Shown here one piece after another: positions 25,601-56,097 of a DNA stretch of 64,000 bases; positions within the stretch are counted from its first letter, which is position 1; each line of letters opens with the position of its first letter. The DNA comes from Pyrocephalus nanus (Eukaryota > Chordata > Aves > Passeriformes > Tyrannidae). The translations under genes were made by a program, and so were the position numbers. The stretch spans positions 66,493,741 to 66,557,740 of the forward strand of contig CM076259.1 in the NCBI GenBank assembly GCA_038380795.1, in the 5' to 3' direction. The notes under the pieces were generated by a model. That model was not told the DNA's origin, ran no database searches, and saw only the letters and a program-made list of their open reading frames with translations.

Positions 25601-28600
25601 GGCAATGTAGTGCTTGACTTCTACAAGGGAATTTTCATATACAATATATATGTGAATATACATGTGATTGTTACCAAAGCGCAGTGGTTCTTCTTTAAAA
25701 AAAATTGAAAATATTCCCACTGAGTTCTCTCTGAGGCCTTCAGAGAGGGTCATTTCTGTGCCCAAGCTTTCTCATGCTCCCCATCACGGGTAAAGTCCCA
25801 CACATACAGGAGACTTCTCACTCTGTGCTTCACAGGCCTGTGGTTTCCAAGCACACAACTCCCAGTGCCAGTGGAGCAGTCAGCTGGGGCTACGTGTAAG
25901 ACATTCACAAAAAAATTAATATCACTCATCTCATCTGTGGTATTGTGAGAATTCTAAGCAAGGGAAAAATACAATATTTCAGTGCATTCTATGCACTTGT
26001 CTTTTTTTCCTTCCTAGAGATTAGCATATAAATAGCATTCCAGTGAATCTTCACTTTTGGGAAACAGTCTACAAGTCCTGCAAGGATGGCTAAGTCCTTT
26101 TTTTCTGATACTTCACCAGAGATGTTCTGTGTTCAGGTACTGACCAGACAACTCCCAAGAGATCATTAGGCACCTTTTCTTGCACAATAATCTTTATTTT
26201 ATTAACTTATTATTTAAATACTAAGTCCCCAGAATTCACTCAGTCTTTATGAGTAAAGGAGTACGTGCCTGAAAGTAACAATGAGCAGTAAAGGGACTAA
26301 TATGTCAATGACTTGAGTCTTACTGAATTAGCACATTCCTTGTCATTTTGTGTCATTTCTTTCATTATTGCAGTAATTATGTTGCAGAATTGCATTTGTG
26401 CCATTCAGCAGAGAATAGAAGAACAATAACAGTGTTTACCAGCAGCAGGAGGGAGCTTACCTTTCTTTCTCAACCCTGAAAAATCTCTGCAGGCTAATCT
26501 CAGTGGCAGCCAGGATGCCCTCCTACACAATGAGACTGTCTGAAACCTCCCTTAGGGAAACCTGAGTGAGCTGATTAGATCTCTTGTCCATGAAAAACAA
26601 ATAGCCAATCCTATGAAATATAGCGGTTTTTCATTCTGATGTGCCATTTCAAATCTGTGCAGGCTGAAACCTTTGTCAAATATGTATTACACCATGATAG
26701 TGATTCTGAGATAGCTGAATGATTTAAAAACAAGTACAGAGTATTTTCAAATCAATAAACTCTGTGAAATTACAAAGAAACAAACTATGTAAAGTTTTTG
26801 TTTCCAGGGGCAATAATATCAAGATCTTTGATAATTCATTATTATTTTGCAGTTGTAAACTGAAATGTTATGTTCTCATAAAAATATACATTATCTTTGG
26901 CTAGCAAGCTTCCAGATCCACTCGATGTTTCTGCAAACAGGATTACCTAATCCAGCTTCTCAGCTATCTTTTTTGTTGTTCTTTCATCTAAGAGATTTTC
27001 TTTGTTCTGTATTCTTATCACTTCTATCTAATTTCTGAAAATATAAAGATGTAACTGTATGGTTCTCTTGCTTGGGTGCCCCTCAGCCATGGAGGTGTCA
27101 AAAGCAGACATATGCCAGCATTCTGAGACATCACCTAGGCTTGTCCTAGTCCTGACAACACAAAGTCCTACTTCTACTCAGAGAGATGACAGTACTAACA
27201 TTTCTTCACCCTGTACGAAATGCCAGTTGTTGGGTTTGCAGTAGGAACAAGCGTGATCCTGAACATGGATTTATTGGAGCAAAAACAGTTTGAACAAACC
27301 TAGTAAGGCTATTGGCTTCACAGTGCTCTGTAGTCATTAAACTGCTACCGTAAGAAAATGAATATGTACCATTTTCCTCAGGTTGTGGATAGGATTTAAC
27401 CTGATCATCCCTGCTGAGTGTTCACAGAAGTTAACTTTGGGTAAGGTAATGATGGGGGCATTCCTGAAGAAAGGAGTGATCTTCAGCCCTTCAGCTTTGA
27501 AAAGAAACTGCCAAGACAACATTCAGAGCTTCCAGTCTATTAGTTTGAGGCACCTTCTACAGACTATATAAAAGCTCCAAAGTACTGATGGGGTACTGAA
27601 ATTAATATATGCCTCTTCCTTCGTTTTCTAATATCTGCTTTTAAAAAATTCCAGTTTTCTAGGTTTTTATTTATCCCATTCTTAAGCACCTGCCTTGATG
27701 AAAGAGTAAGGAACCTTTGACAAATATTAAGGATTATGGATGCCATGACTACTTGAACACTTGACTTTGCAAAGGTTAGAACTTTTCCATTGTACGTTGC
27801 CAGCTAGAGTACATTTAATACAATAAAACAAATTAGGGCCATAGCATTTGATGGGAGGTAGATATTTAAAAATATAATGCATTAATAATTAATGAAGTAA
27901 TTGTAGAGCTTAAGCTGCATAATTCAGTGAATAGGCAACTTTTTTGGCTGTCTGGTTATTACTTAGCTTTCTGTGAGCCCAGTTTTCACTCCTACATTCA
28001 GAGTAGAGGGAGGTGGGCATTGTATGACACTGTGCCTCAGTGTGATAGTTTTGAAGGAAATACTGACATGAAACTAGTTTAATGGTACCAAAATGTCCTT
28101 GCGATAAAGAACATAGAGCTTTTTTTTATATATATATTCTTAAATTAGACACCAGGAAAGCTTATTGACACTGCTCTATAGTATAAATAACGTGAATAAC
28201 GTCACCTGGATTGGAAGTGCTGCAATGGATTGTTGCAAAATGCTTCTGTTGATAGAACACAGTGGACCAAGCTGGTCTAACCTACTGTGATTAATTATTT
28301 CATAGGTGAATTTCACTATCTTCAAATAATTGTTTTAATGTAAGATTTAAAATAGCAGGAATGGATGCAGATGTGATATTGATGAAAGACCGTTTATGCA
28401 ATTGCAACCTGCTCTCTTTGCATCACCTGGCAATGCTAATATGAAGCAAAAGGAAATGAGGTAACTTTTTTCCCTTCCACTTTTATTTTTTTTACTTGTC
28501 AGTGAAGTCATATCTGAATGCAAAACCTAAAGTTTTAAAAACTGTAGTCCTGCATGGTAAAACACTTTAAAACATTTAGAACAGGATGTTTATCCTGATC

Positions 28601-29146
28601 CTGACAAAATGCATGTTTTAATATTAGATTGTTTCTCCTGTGCAATAAAATAAACTTTTTCCCCACATTACATGCAGTTATGTAGTATCTTATGGTGATT
28701 TGTACCCAGCACTGTGTGCCAAATTTATGAATCATTAGACCTTACTCTTGAATCACACAGAAATAAGGTTTTCTAGTAATTAAAAGAAGCTTTGTATTTT
28801 GTTACTCTACAAAGTTATCAGTATGCAATCTAAAGAGAAAGAAGCCTTGTTTTGTTAAAAGATTGAATCAACTTTTCCTCTCCTTTATCTTATTTATATC
28901 TTTCAAGCAGCTCAGGGATTAAGACATGTTGTTAAAGTCTTGCCTCATCCAACTTGCCACATTACTTACGAGTTCGTGCGTAAGCGAGCTCTGTAGCTTA
29001 ACTAAGCATGTTATGAACCGGTCAGGTAAACACATTTGAAATGAGCTGTACATTCATGAACAGCAGTTTTCCATACCATAACACAATAGGCATAGACCAA
29101 ACTTCCATTAAGTCACCCAGCAACAAGAATACTTATGGGTCAAATG

Positions 29147-29178
29147 TGAACATCCTAATACATGAACATCCTAATACA
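29147..29178. repeat. 16-bp perfect tandem duplication
   Basis: The 16-mer TGAACATCCTAATACA occurs twice in a row without mismatch. It is intergenic with no apparent function. Confidence 0.9.
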
Positions 29179-32100
29179 TAAATATTTTGATCTAGAGCAG
29201 CTCTAGTAAAAAAAAAAAATTAACAAAGTATCATTAAAATGGAGAAAGGTTTTTATATTGGTCTCTTTTTCTAAAAGTATTTCTTTTTATTTATATTCTT
29301 TTTTAATAATGCAAAAAGCATTTTCAAAAAGCAATTATGAAAAAAAGAACTTTTAGAAAAATATTAATATATCACAAGTGGAAGCTAGCTAAGGTGGTTG
29401 TAACATATGACTGCAAGTTAAATGCCTCTTTTTGAAAAACAATATCTTAATTACTTGAATAAATTAATATCCATAAAATAGGTGAATAAAGCTGAATTGA
29501 ATATTGTACTGAACATTCTGTTGCGTGCTTTTCCAGCGTGTTTTGTAGAAAATAATCTGACACTTGAAGCTGAAGCTATGAGTGCCAATTTTAACAAAGT
29601 GTTTCATGTTTTTCTCACTGAAAAAATTATTCACTTCTGTTCATCAGGCTCTAAATATTTTCAGAAAGGCAAAAAATGATGAGGGAAAAAGGCAACATTG
29701 TGTTAATTAACTGTTTAACTATGTTGAATATTATTTACCATAATTATTACTTAATATATGTCTGAAAACTTAAATTTAAAACATTCTAAAGGACTCTAAA
29801 TGCATCTGCAGCTCCTAGGAATAATATAGTTAGCAAAACTAGGTGAGATATGTAATAGAGTCCTATGTCATTAGATATTTCATCTTCTGTAACATTTGAT
29901 TTGAATTATTTTTTAATGGACATCTTACTTATGTGACTTATTTGAGAAAAGGGATGATTCTATGTTGATCCATTTTGATAGATGTATGTCACATCTAAAG
30001 GCCTATTGTGAGCAGACATTTGAGTCATCACCGATACCCACTGTCATTTTTCACCTATCATATTATTTCTAGATTGTTGCAGTGTTGGCAAATCTGTCGT
30101 TTTCTGACTACGCTTTGCCTCAAGTAAATTAAACTGTGTAGAGGCAGTTCCTTCCTTGATGGAAAGTGTTCATCAGGAGGCAAACAGAAACCATGAAGGC
30201 GGATGCAGCTGTGCCTTTTCATTACACTACACCATTAAAAATGCAGAAATTTCCTCACCCAGGAAGATCAATATTGTCATCATCCCCCAAGTGAACAGGA
30301 GATGGGACTCGAGCAGCCACATTTTATCAAGGTTGATCAGCTTCCTTGTAGTAGAATACTGAAGTCTTTGAGGTTGGTAGCATTTGGTTCATTCATCTTT
30401 CTTACTGGTCAACTTGTGATGGCCACTAAACACAACAGATGCTATGACAAGTTTTTAGCTTCCCTAGTGAGTCCAAATACATTCTCTAACTTCTGGATTT
30501 TTGATGATCAGGATTTTAGACATTCTCATCACAAAATGACACTTCTATGGAGTGACTGGGATGAAAAATCAAGCACACATTCATAAGTTTTCTTGGGAAG
30601 CACCTTTCAAACTCCTGGCTCACTCTTCTACTGCAACCTGAGGTATGTTTTTGTAATCTCTACTTTGCTGTTATACCTCCTGACAAGTGACATCCAGCTA
30701 TTCAGCTCACTTATTGAAAGATGTTCAGTGTGCCTTCACTGGAGGTCACACCTCAATTAGTCCTGAGGCAGATGCATAGAAAATCAGTACTGGCTATTGA
30801 GGTTTTTTTGAAATTACTTGTTTGTTCCTGAACTTCCTTTTTCTTGAAAAAATGTCAGTCAAGTTAACAAGATATGTTGAAAAATGGTAATGGTCACCTG
30901 AGTTATTACCCTTATTATTAAGCATGTGAGAACCCTGTAGTAATTTTAATATCCTCTGACTGACTGAAAATCCTACTTTTGCTGCTGCTGCAGCTGTTTC
31001 TGATAGCATAAGGGCTGGTTCCTTCTGGTTGTTGGTGTTTTTTTTCTCCCCAAGGGTATAATGTTTGGACAGACAGGAGATGCTAACTAATTCTTTGTGC
31101 TCCTTTGAGCTGGGGTGACTCCTCTGCACAGATCATGGAATTGGGGTGCGCAACGGCAAAAATGGAGCAACAAATTCACTTTAATTAGGAATACTTGGGC
31201 TATGGTGCCCATGCCAACAGTGTTCTGTAGGCTCCTTCTCTGTGACTTTCAAATGCTAACAACAAAGATCCATTGGACCACAAGCAGTGATAGTCAAGCA
31301 GTGGCTTGACTGACCAACAGTCACTGTGGCAGACTGACCAACATTGAAATTGTCCAGATTTAACTCCAGTCAATCAACCTCCAGCCTTGGTAGATCTTTA
31401 TCTGACAGGTCAAAGAATCCATTTTCACAGTTCCTTCTCTATTTAGGCATCTATACTGCACGTAAGTTTTAAGCGTGCATTTTTTTAATTATTATTATTA
31501 TTTATTTTTATTAAAAAATAAAGGGAGGAGGCATAAGTAGCAGGGGAGCATAAGTAAGAAAGACTGAAAACTGCACTGTTAAAATGAGCCCCTCAGTTTA
31601 CTGCATGTTCCATCCAGAATTATGGTGTTCCGAGGGGAGTAGTGCCTGCCTCCATCTTGAGGACCAGTTCTCTCCTCTGCCTACACACCAAATAGTTCAA
31701 CAGACACTAGAAGTGCATGCAGGCTCAACAGCTAAGTGTGAGGGAGTGATTTCACCCCCTCTTGAACTGTGGATGCTGAAAAAGATTGAACATTTCAGTG
31801 AAACACCCTCACCGGTGCCAGTTACAGTATAACAGCTCTGTGAGGTTCACCTTACATATTTAGGCATCTGAGATTTTCATCTTTTTGGCCATCTGAGGAA
31901 TCTAGCTAAATAGCCATAATTAAGCTACGATCCTTTTCATGTCTTCATCTATATCTACACTGGAAGATGAACAGTTTAGAAGCATTCCACATGCCAAAGA
32001 ATGTAGGGATTTGTTGTTTCAGTAGACAGAATTCCCACCTTCATTATTTATTTCTCCCCCACACTTAATCTCCTCAATAAAATTGATCAACTATTATGTT

Positions 32101-35100
32101 GGTATGTTGCTTGTTGTTAAAAACCAATCCCCCCACATGAGACATTATACACCAACCTGGCAATATGCCAATTGAAAAAAGTTGAGACTTGTCATTTAGG
32201 AATTTTAGTCAAAAATGATGAGCTGAATCCAATAATACGCTTTGCAAAAATGTGTTTTGCATAAACCCTGTTATCTTTTGTGACCAACTTTATTCAGAGT
32301 TACTTCAACTAAGTCTTGTTTTTCATAAGCATATAAGGAGTGAAATGACATTATCTTTCTATTTTAATAAATTCCCACACTGAGTGTTCACATTAAGCTG
32401 CTCAAATTAATGTCCTAGTGCAACTTTATAATTACCTACATTATTTTATTTACATTTTCTAAGTATTGGTTCTAAGTCTAGCTTTCTCAACAGTCTTCTG
32501 GAACATGTCTAATATTCAAACAATTACTAAATATCAATCTTGAAAATTCACTGAACATCTCTTTTAAAATTCTTGGTGTGAGGTTATCCAGACATATTCA
32601 TCTAAGACCATAAATAGTAGCTGTTTTAGTATGCTCTTGAATTACTATTGAAATGTATTTTGTCATTATGTGACACAAATATATTTCCTCCTCTTTCCCC
32701 AAGTGCAGCACAGGAATATTTAGCATGTTTTTTCTCCTTGCATATCAACAGTTCTACATCTTTTATCTAAAACCACACAATTGTTAGAGTTCTTAATACA
32801 TTTCATGGACTTCTTTTAGATGATCTTTTCAATGCAGGCCACTGACTTCTTAGGCATCTTTCTTCCTCCATATTATTTTTCCATAATCACTGCCATCAAA
32901 GTTATATTTGCTGTTACTAGTTCTTTTCCCAGCTGTTGAGTGTCTATAATTATAACTGCTTTACAAAGTGCCCTCTAAGGAGGCAGAAGGAAAGAGGTCG
33001 TTCTTTTCAAGAAGGGGTGTTTTGACTCCTGTAGGATTTAGACTTTGAGAACTCTACTCACCTCACTCAGCCTACTATTTATTTCTGTTTTATCTAATGC
33101 AGAATTCACCTATGCTGGATGCAAGTCCATTTGAGGACAGAGATATAGCTTAGTTTTAGGAATTGTGAAGACACTAGTGCTAATAGCATAAGCTCTCCTG
33201 CTTCACCACTAAGGATATAGCTACATGACACCCTGAAATTTAGGTTTCTATACTTGCTCTGAATGGGGCAGTTCAGGTCCCACAGGGAACATTAGCCACA
33301 TTAGGCTCATTAGCTTTTCTAGACAACCAAAGCAGTCTGTCAGGGTCTCTGCACTGCTCCCAGTATTGCAGTAAGCACTGTATCCTGCAGATATCGGGCT
33401 CTAAAGGCCCCAGGACCATCTTTGCGCAACTCATAGCCAGTTGATTAAGGAGCTTATCCTTTCTTCCCCTACTTGAAAGAACACAGCATAAGAAGTACAG
33501 GAATTTTTTCTGACGACATTCCTTAATTATTTTTGCTCTCAACATCAGGATTTAGTTCCAAATGAGCATTCATTGCCCTACCTCATTATGCTCCTAGTGA
33601 CTGTTAAGCCAGTAGCATGTCATTGCTTTAATGTCCTCCTAGCTTGTCCATCCCCTCTGGCACGTCCAGGCATGCAAAGGCTCATCTCCAACCTGAGAGA
33701 CCAGGATTTCACGAGACTCAAAGGACTCTCTACTACATTATTTCTCTAATCAGGAGATTTCAGCCAAAATATGCAATTATGGCGGCTTTACAGTTAGCGT
33801 TTATTAACGGATTCTCAGCATAAACATTCTGGAGCGAAAAAATACTTTCTTTAGTAGTAAAGAACGTGGGTTTGTCTCATATATTCAAGCAGTTAAAACA
33901 TCAGCATAAGACCACCTACTGCTAACAAGCATTGGCAACACCATTTGCTTCTATAAAGCGGGCAAGTCACCGTGTTGGATGGGGGAGGTGGAAAAAAAGA
34001 ATGGTGGTGGCTCCCACCAAACTTCCAAGTGACGGGCAAACCATCTTTCCAAAAATGGAGAATGTTATTTTCTAAGTACACATTTTAATTAATTTTGTCT
34101 AATTGCTCCATGTGCAGAGATTTCCATCTGCTCTAATAGTACATAAATAATTAAATGGCACGCTTAAGGAGCATGTCATTGTCATTTCTAGCCCTACCAC
34201 GCAACAAGTCCGAGCCAAGCAGCAGTATGACAACGGATGAAAATATAGGAAAGGCTCATCTCCTAAAGCTGAGTCAGTGACCTGTTGTTCTCAAAAAGGC
34301 CTGTTGTAATAAACAGCCTCCAGTTCAGATACACATTAAACCTACAGAGGTCAAAAAAACTGAACCAGTAACAAGAAGAGATTTTTCTGTATTTTTTCTT
34401 CTCAGATGGGCCAAAAATATTTGAAATGTACCTGAAACCTCGTAATATTATGCTCTTACTTGAAATTAAGACTCTTCAATATCTGACTAAAGATTGGGTT
34501 CAGCTACTGAGTAAGATGTCTTGTTTGCTCCAGACAGGTTGATGATTCTTAATCCAAGAATTCAAGTAATGAGCAGTTGAAGTTTCCATCTTGAAACATC
34601 TGTTCCGCCAAGTCAGCACTGGCCTTGATAAATAGCAAATCAGACTGATGCATGCAAGTGTATACACACATGCTCAAGTTAAACTTGAGGGAAAATACTT
34701 GAACAGATCTCTGCATAGACAGATTTATATAATTAATCTGTAATTAGGCTTTAATACAGTGCAGACTGACTCAGGTCAAAACACAGAAAATGCAGACATG
34801 GTAGGATCTTTACCTGTTGCTGCAAAAAGATTTTTCAAAGGTTGTTTGTGGGTAAGTTTACATACCTTCATTTAGTTGTCACAAACCTTCACTGCTATTC
34901 TAACTTACTCATCTTACAGCACAAGGAAAATATGTTTAGCTAAAGGATAAAAACAAACCACAAGTACAACTGCATCTGAGCATTTTTAGCAATCCCAGCA
35001 AACTTCAAACATAACTTTAAAAGTTTTGCTTAATTTTTACCGGTGCAAAAGACAACCTTGCACACACCTCTCATTCTACAAAGTCTGTACCAAGCTTTGC

Positions 35101-38100
35101 AATGGTGACTCTACCTGGGCCTGTAGGATAACCATTTCTTTTGCAGTGGGTTGTTTGGTTTTTTTTTTAGATTCTAAAAAAAAGTCAGATCCAGTTCTCT
35201 AATGCTTGAGTCACTCTGTTGAGGTTTCTACCTGACCAGATCTACCAGTTCAATTCCATTAACAAAAATGCCAAGATGGTTCAGGAAAGTACACACTTCA
35301 TTCCCAGCAGTACAGCAAAGAAAACTACAAAGAGGAACTACACTGGAAACAGGAAGGTTTGACGCAACTGTCCTCTAGGGTATACAGGGGGCTTTGGCAA
35401 AATGATATCTCACCTTTGGTACATGCTCCACAACAAAGCCTTGTCCAAGGGGAACTACAGGTACTTTCCTGATTGTAATGCTTTGCACACTAGAGCAGAA
35501 AGGTGGAACAAGATGACTACTGAAATCTTAAGAGGGCAAAGAAGTCCAGATGAAATGTGTTTTTCCTCAAAATGCCAGGCTGAAATAATTGGGGGAGTGC
35601 CATTTGTTATTTCAGCAGGAATATCCTTTTCTCCATGTAGTCTATCACAGTATTTCTGGTAAAGTGAAAAATGGGAACCCGGCTTGCCTTTTATAAGCAA
35701 AGGGAACACCTCTTTAAATTAATCCTGAAACAGCAACAGATAAAGATACACAGCAATAGACTGTCATTTCATGATTTCCCACATTCGCTTTAACAGAAAG
35801 TCACCCTGCTACATTCCTTACTGTGGTGGTGCTGTATTATATAGCGTAAGCGGCATTCGCAAAGCCTGTCATGAGTTAAGATGGTACCTTGTGGCTAGTG
35901 CAATCCTGTCTCCAGTGGAAAGTTAGAAGGAGAAAAATAATGACTTTCTTAAGGTAAAAGGATTGTACTGGCTCTCTTTTGGAAGTCCGAAGTAAAAAGA
36001 GAGACCATTTCTTCCCTTGAGGAGATGGAGTCCAATGAGTGGCCAAAAGTACAGACAGCTACTATTTTGCAAGAAGAAAGTTAATTTCCACTTCTCTAGT
36101 AAGTTTATGTGAAAAAATAAGGTGGATATTTTCTGACTCAGAACAGGCCTCTGAATGTGCTAAAAGCTCCTGAAATTATTATCAGAGATCTTCCTGTGGC
36201 TTTCAAGCCTGGCTTAGTTCAGCTGAGGACCTCAGTTTTCCCTCACCTCATCATTACGAAACAACTTGTCCATGTCTTTCCACTCCTTCCCTACCCCTCC
36301 AAACAACACATGTGCAGCTCCCCATCAACTCTGGCCCTACTCCTCCCACCAGGATAGTGGGACACAAGTACTTTTCCTTAAGAGGTGTGTCTGGTGGAGG
36401 AGATGAGTTAGGAAACCAGGGAGCCTGTCTCTGTCCTGCCCCTTCACCAAACTCCTTTGCTCCCAACCCCACTCCCACAAGGTTCCTCCACAGCCAAGAT
36501 CCCGGCCGCCTGGGACTTGACATTTGTTCTTGTTTTCTCCTGTCTCCCCTAATGGGTATAGCACTACTAAGCGAATAGGAATGTACAGAACAAGAGAGTT
36601 CAAAGTAATTGAGTCTACATTCATTCAGAAAGCCTGGATCCTTGCCCGCTCAGAACCTGCAGCATTTACATAGTTTCAGAAAGTTTAACCCTTTTCCCCT
36701 GAACCTGGTAATGTTCTATTGAGTGCAGAGGGTTGCAGTTCTCTTACCACTGACCGTGGGCACTGAAAGGTGTCTTTCACATACCTAGCTCTAGGTGATT
36801 ACCACTCAAGGCTTTATTTCTCCTATTTTTGCTCTGCAGGACAGTTACTAAAGACCTTGAGTTGTTATTTTTATAAGATGCTCAGGGAATTGTGTTGCAG
36901 AGGAATGACCACTTACTGTAACTCCTGAATGTGTCTGCCAGAAGTCTTACTTACACAAACAGGACTGAGCTGAGTTGAAAAGAGCTTACTTGTTTTTCTG
37001 CTGCAAATTTGCCTATTAAGGTGTAAATTCACTTCTAACTGTCTGCAAAATCAGTGAAGAAGCAGAAACATTCAAAAATTATTATAGTTGTAAACTCTTT
37101 TTTTTCCTGACTATTAATTCTGAACAAATTCTCATTTCAATTTAATTTAAGAGATTATATTAGTTGGCAGCTTATTACTGACTTTAAATTTGGAAATAAT
37201 AATTATTTGTTCAAAAGTATAAAATCTAATAACAATGGAAATTCTTAAAATGGGGTATCAAATAATTTTTCTGTCTAGATCTAAAAGTGCATTTAGACTA
37301 TCTGTAAGATAAATAGTGCAGCACTGTGTAAGTCAGATAAGCAGTGAACCTGAGCAGGAAAAAGAGTCAACCTGTTTCATTGTTACTGACAGTAGAAATG
37401 TCAAAATAAAACATCATCCTTTAAAAATTATATAGTCTTTAGTAATCTTTCATTTGATTGTTGCTTGACGAAAGAGTGTAGAACCCGGCCCATCATTAGC
37501 ACAAAAACATGGTGATGAGATTGGATTTATTTATCTGTGTTAAGACACATTCAGAGATGGTTTTGAAGATGTTTAAAGTATACACAGAGCTTTACTCAGT
37601 GATATCATTTTAATTAACCTGCTAAAGCATTTACTAGAGCAGGCCCTTTAACAATGTACACATATAGAACAAAGCAAAACAAAAAAACTCATAACTTTGA
37701 AATTATCTCTTTATCATTCATTTAAGGAGATGGAGGGAAAACATGCAATTAAAGTATGAAAGTCTCAAAAACATTTCAGTTACTACAGCCATATAATTCA
37801 CAGAAATATCTGAAAGTTATTGGTATATGCACTAATCAGATGCTGTCTAGCCCTATGTCGTGCCTGATCTAGAAGAACTAGTTTCCAGACAGCCTAGTGT
37901 AGTATTGCTAGTTTTGCATTTTTAAAGCTGTTAGAAAGCAGTTTATACTAAACTTGTCCTTTCAGAGGGTCAAAAACGTACTTTGAAGCCTAACTGGCTT
38001 AACACAGATGACATGACGGGCATTCAAAAACTGTAGTTTGAAGTATAGCCCTAGTATAACTAGGGTTATGAGAAGGGCATTCACACAAAAACAAGACGAA

Positions 38101-38823
38101 TTAAAAATCTGTTGGTTAAAACACCTGATTATCGGCTTGAGTGAGGAAAGAAATGCCAGCCATGAGTGTTCAGAAAACGACACTGAAGTTGCATTGTCTA
38201 AATGCAAATACATGTTAGTGTTAGTGGATGGAAATTAGCCTGCACGGCTTTAAATGCTACGCTGACGGGAGTAGCCGGATCTGCGTTAGTAATAACAAGC
38301 ATCGAGCGGCTAGGTATTGCTAAACAGACAGTTTGTGTAAAGAAATGTTATGCTGAGCTCTTTCCTGCTTCTGTAATTAGTTGTCTGCATGCAGGCTCTG
38401 AGACATCCTACTCGCTGTGGACTGGGCTACAAGAGGAGGAGTGCCAAGTTGACCAGAAAAAAATCCTTTTTTACGTTTTTTAGAAAGAGCTTTGTCTGTA
38501 AGTGATAGGGGATAAATGCGGGAAGGGGGAGGTTGTCAACATGTCTGTGGATTCACAGACTCTCTCCCTGCAAACTGAGAGTGCAGAGCTGGCAGGGCCA
38601 GAAAAAAGGTGGAAAGTTTTTTTTCCAAGGCTCCACTACATGCTGTACTTTTCCCATAAGACGTGAGCCCGCCGGTGTTGCACGAAAGGACAGCGACGCT
38701 CCTCTTTCTCTTCCTTCAGCGAAACATGCGGGAGCTTAGCTCACCGTCCTGTGTCTACGAGGAAATATGCTTTGCGTCGAAACCACACCTCAAAACAAGT
38801 AAATAGAAACTTGCCTCATCCAA

Positions 38824-38842
38824 GGGGGGGGGGGGGGGGGGG
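38824..38842 (+). repeat. Homopolymer run of 19 G
   Basis: An uninterrupted G19 about 0.9 kb before the KLF5 start codon and about 0.3 kb outside the CpG island. Such a run can fold into a G-quadruplex on the + strand, and its length is likely to be polymorphic or mis-sequenced. Confidence 0.9.
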
Positions 38843-39119
38843 AGCAGAGACGAGACAATCGTCGCTACCTCTTTTCCTTACCTGTCTTCTTCTCATCTGC
38901 GCTATTTCTGTAATACGCTGAAAAACAGCATTTGCACATAGTAGGGGGGATGTACATTGCAGCGCTGAAATTTATTAGCAGCAGGTTTCGAGTACGAGTT
39001 GCCTTCGGGACAAAAAATAATAAATCTGAATGACTGCCTTTAAAGCCCTTTTGAAGATGAAAGGTAGGACAAGACGGTTGTTTTAAAGTGCCCACATTAG
39101 CAGCGCTTCTTTACAAGAC

Positions 39120-39127
39120 TATAAATA
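39120..39127 (+). promoter_or_regulatory. Possible TATA box at the island edge
   Basis: TATAAATA at the boundary between AT-rich DNA and the CpG island, 622 nt before the KLF5 start codon. If used, the 5' UTR would be about 590 nt. AT-rich flanks make chance occurrence quite possible, and CpG-island promoters often lack a TATA box. Confidence 0.3.
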
Positions 39128-39303
39128 ACAGTGAAAGCACGAGAGGGGCCTCGGCGGACCGCCGCACTTGCTGAACACCCGCTCCTACTCCGCGGCGAGC
39201 ACCGCGCCCGCTGCCCGTGCCCGAGCACCGTGCGCCAGGCATCGCTCCCTGGCTGCTGCTCGGGCGATACCGCCGGGGTCGGCTCGGAGCCTGGGTCAGG
39301 GTC

Positions 39304-39328
39304 GGGACCGGGACCGGGACCGGGACCG
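39304..39328 (+). repeat. (GGGACC)4 hexanucleotide repeat
   Basis: Four tandem GGGACC units within the CpG island, about 415-440 nt before the KLF5 start codon. Depending on the start site, it is either promoter or transcribed 5' UTR. The G-triplet spacing allows a G-quadruplex. Confidence 0.9.
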
Positions 39329-39604
39329 CTCTTCGCCGCCGCCTCTGCCGCCGCGCTCGCCGGTGCCGCCGCTGCGGGGCAGGGCCGGATCGGGCCGGGC
39401 CGGGCCGTGCCGAGCCGGGCGGCGGGGAGGAGCTGCCCGCGCTCCCCGTAGGCAGGGCGGGCGGCAGGGCCGGCCCCCTTCGCCGGTCTGGGTGGGGTGT
39501 AGGGGGGGCCGGGGGTGGAGTAGGGTGAAATAGAGGCGGGCGTGTGTCACCGGGTAGATACCCGCGGCCAGGTACAGGCGGAGGCACTGACGACAGCGGA
39601 GTGG

Positions 39605-39741
39605 ATGCGCTCTGGGCTGGGGCTCCTGAGCACTGAGCGCACGAGCAGCCGCCGCCCGCCCGCCCGCCCAGAGCCGCCCGCGGGTCACTCGCCCTGTGCC
39701 GGGGCGGGCAGACCGTCCGCGCCGCGCCCGCCGCCAGCCTC

Positions 39742-39760
<19 letters not shown>
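39605..39760 (+). promoter_or_regulatory. Upstream ORF overlapping the KLF5 start codon
   Basis: An ATG at 39605 is the only ATG between the possible TATA box and the KLF5 start. It opens a 51-codon frame in a different phase, which runs over the KLF5 ATG (39742) and stops at TAA 39758-39760, 2 nt before the in-frame KLF5 Met8 codon (39763). The uORF start context is weak (T at -3, C at +4). It matters only if transcription begins upstream of 39605. The peptide resembles nothing I know, and a role in translation control is inferred. Confidence 0.4.

Positions 39761-56097
<16,337 letters not shown>

Larger units (their letters stand above)
22606..39109. other. Intergenic region upstream of KLF5
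   Basis: About 16.5 kb with no gene that I can support. Open frames are short and lack motifs or splice context. Local points of note: a small CpG-containing patch near 24690-24740, a 16-bp tandem duplication at 29147-29178, a small CpG-rich inverted repeat at 28965-28984, a coding-looking but unrecognised stretch at 30300-30590, a (TTA)n tract near 31490-31520, and a 19-G homopolymer at 38824-38842. Distal KLF5 enhancers could lie here, but sequence alone does not show them. Confidence 0.6.

Noticed and set aside
33273..33545. 90-codon - strand frame
   Set aside because: No similarity, no conserved motif and no splice signals of note.
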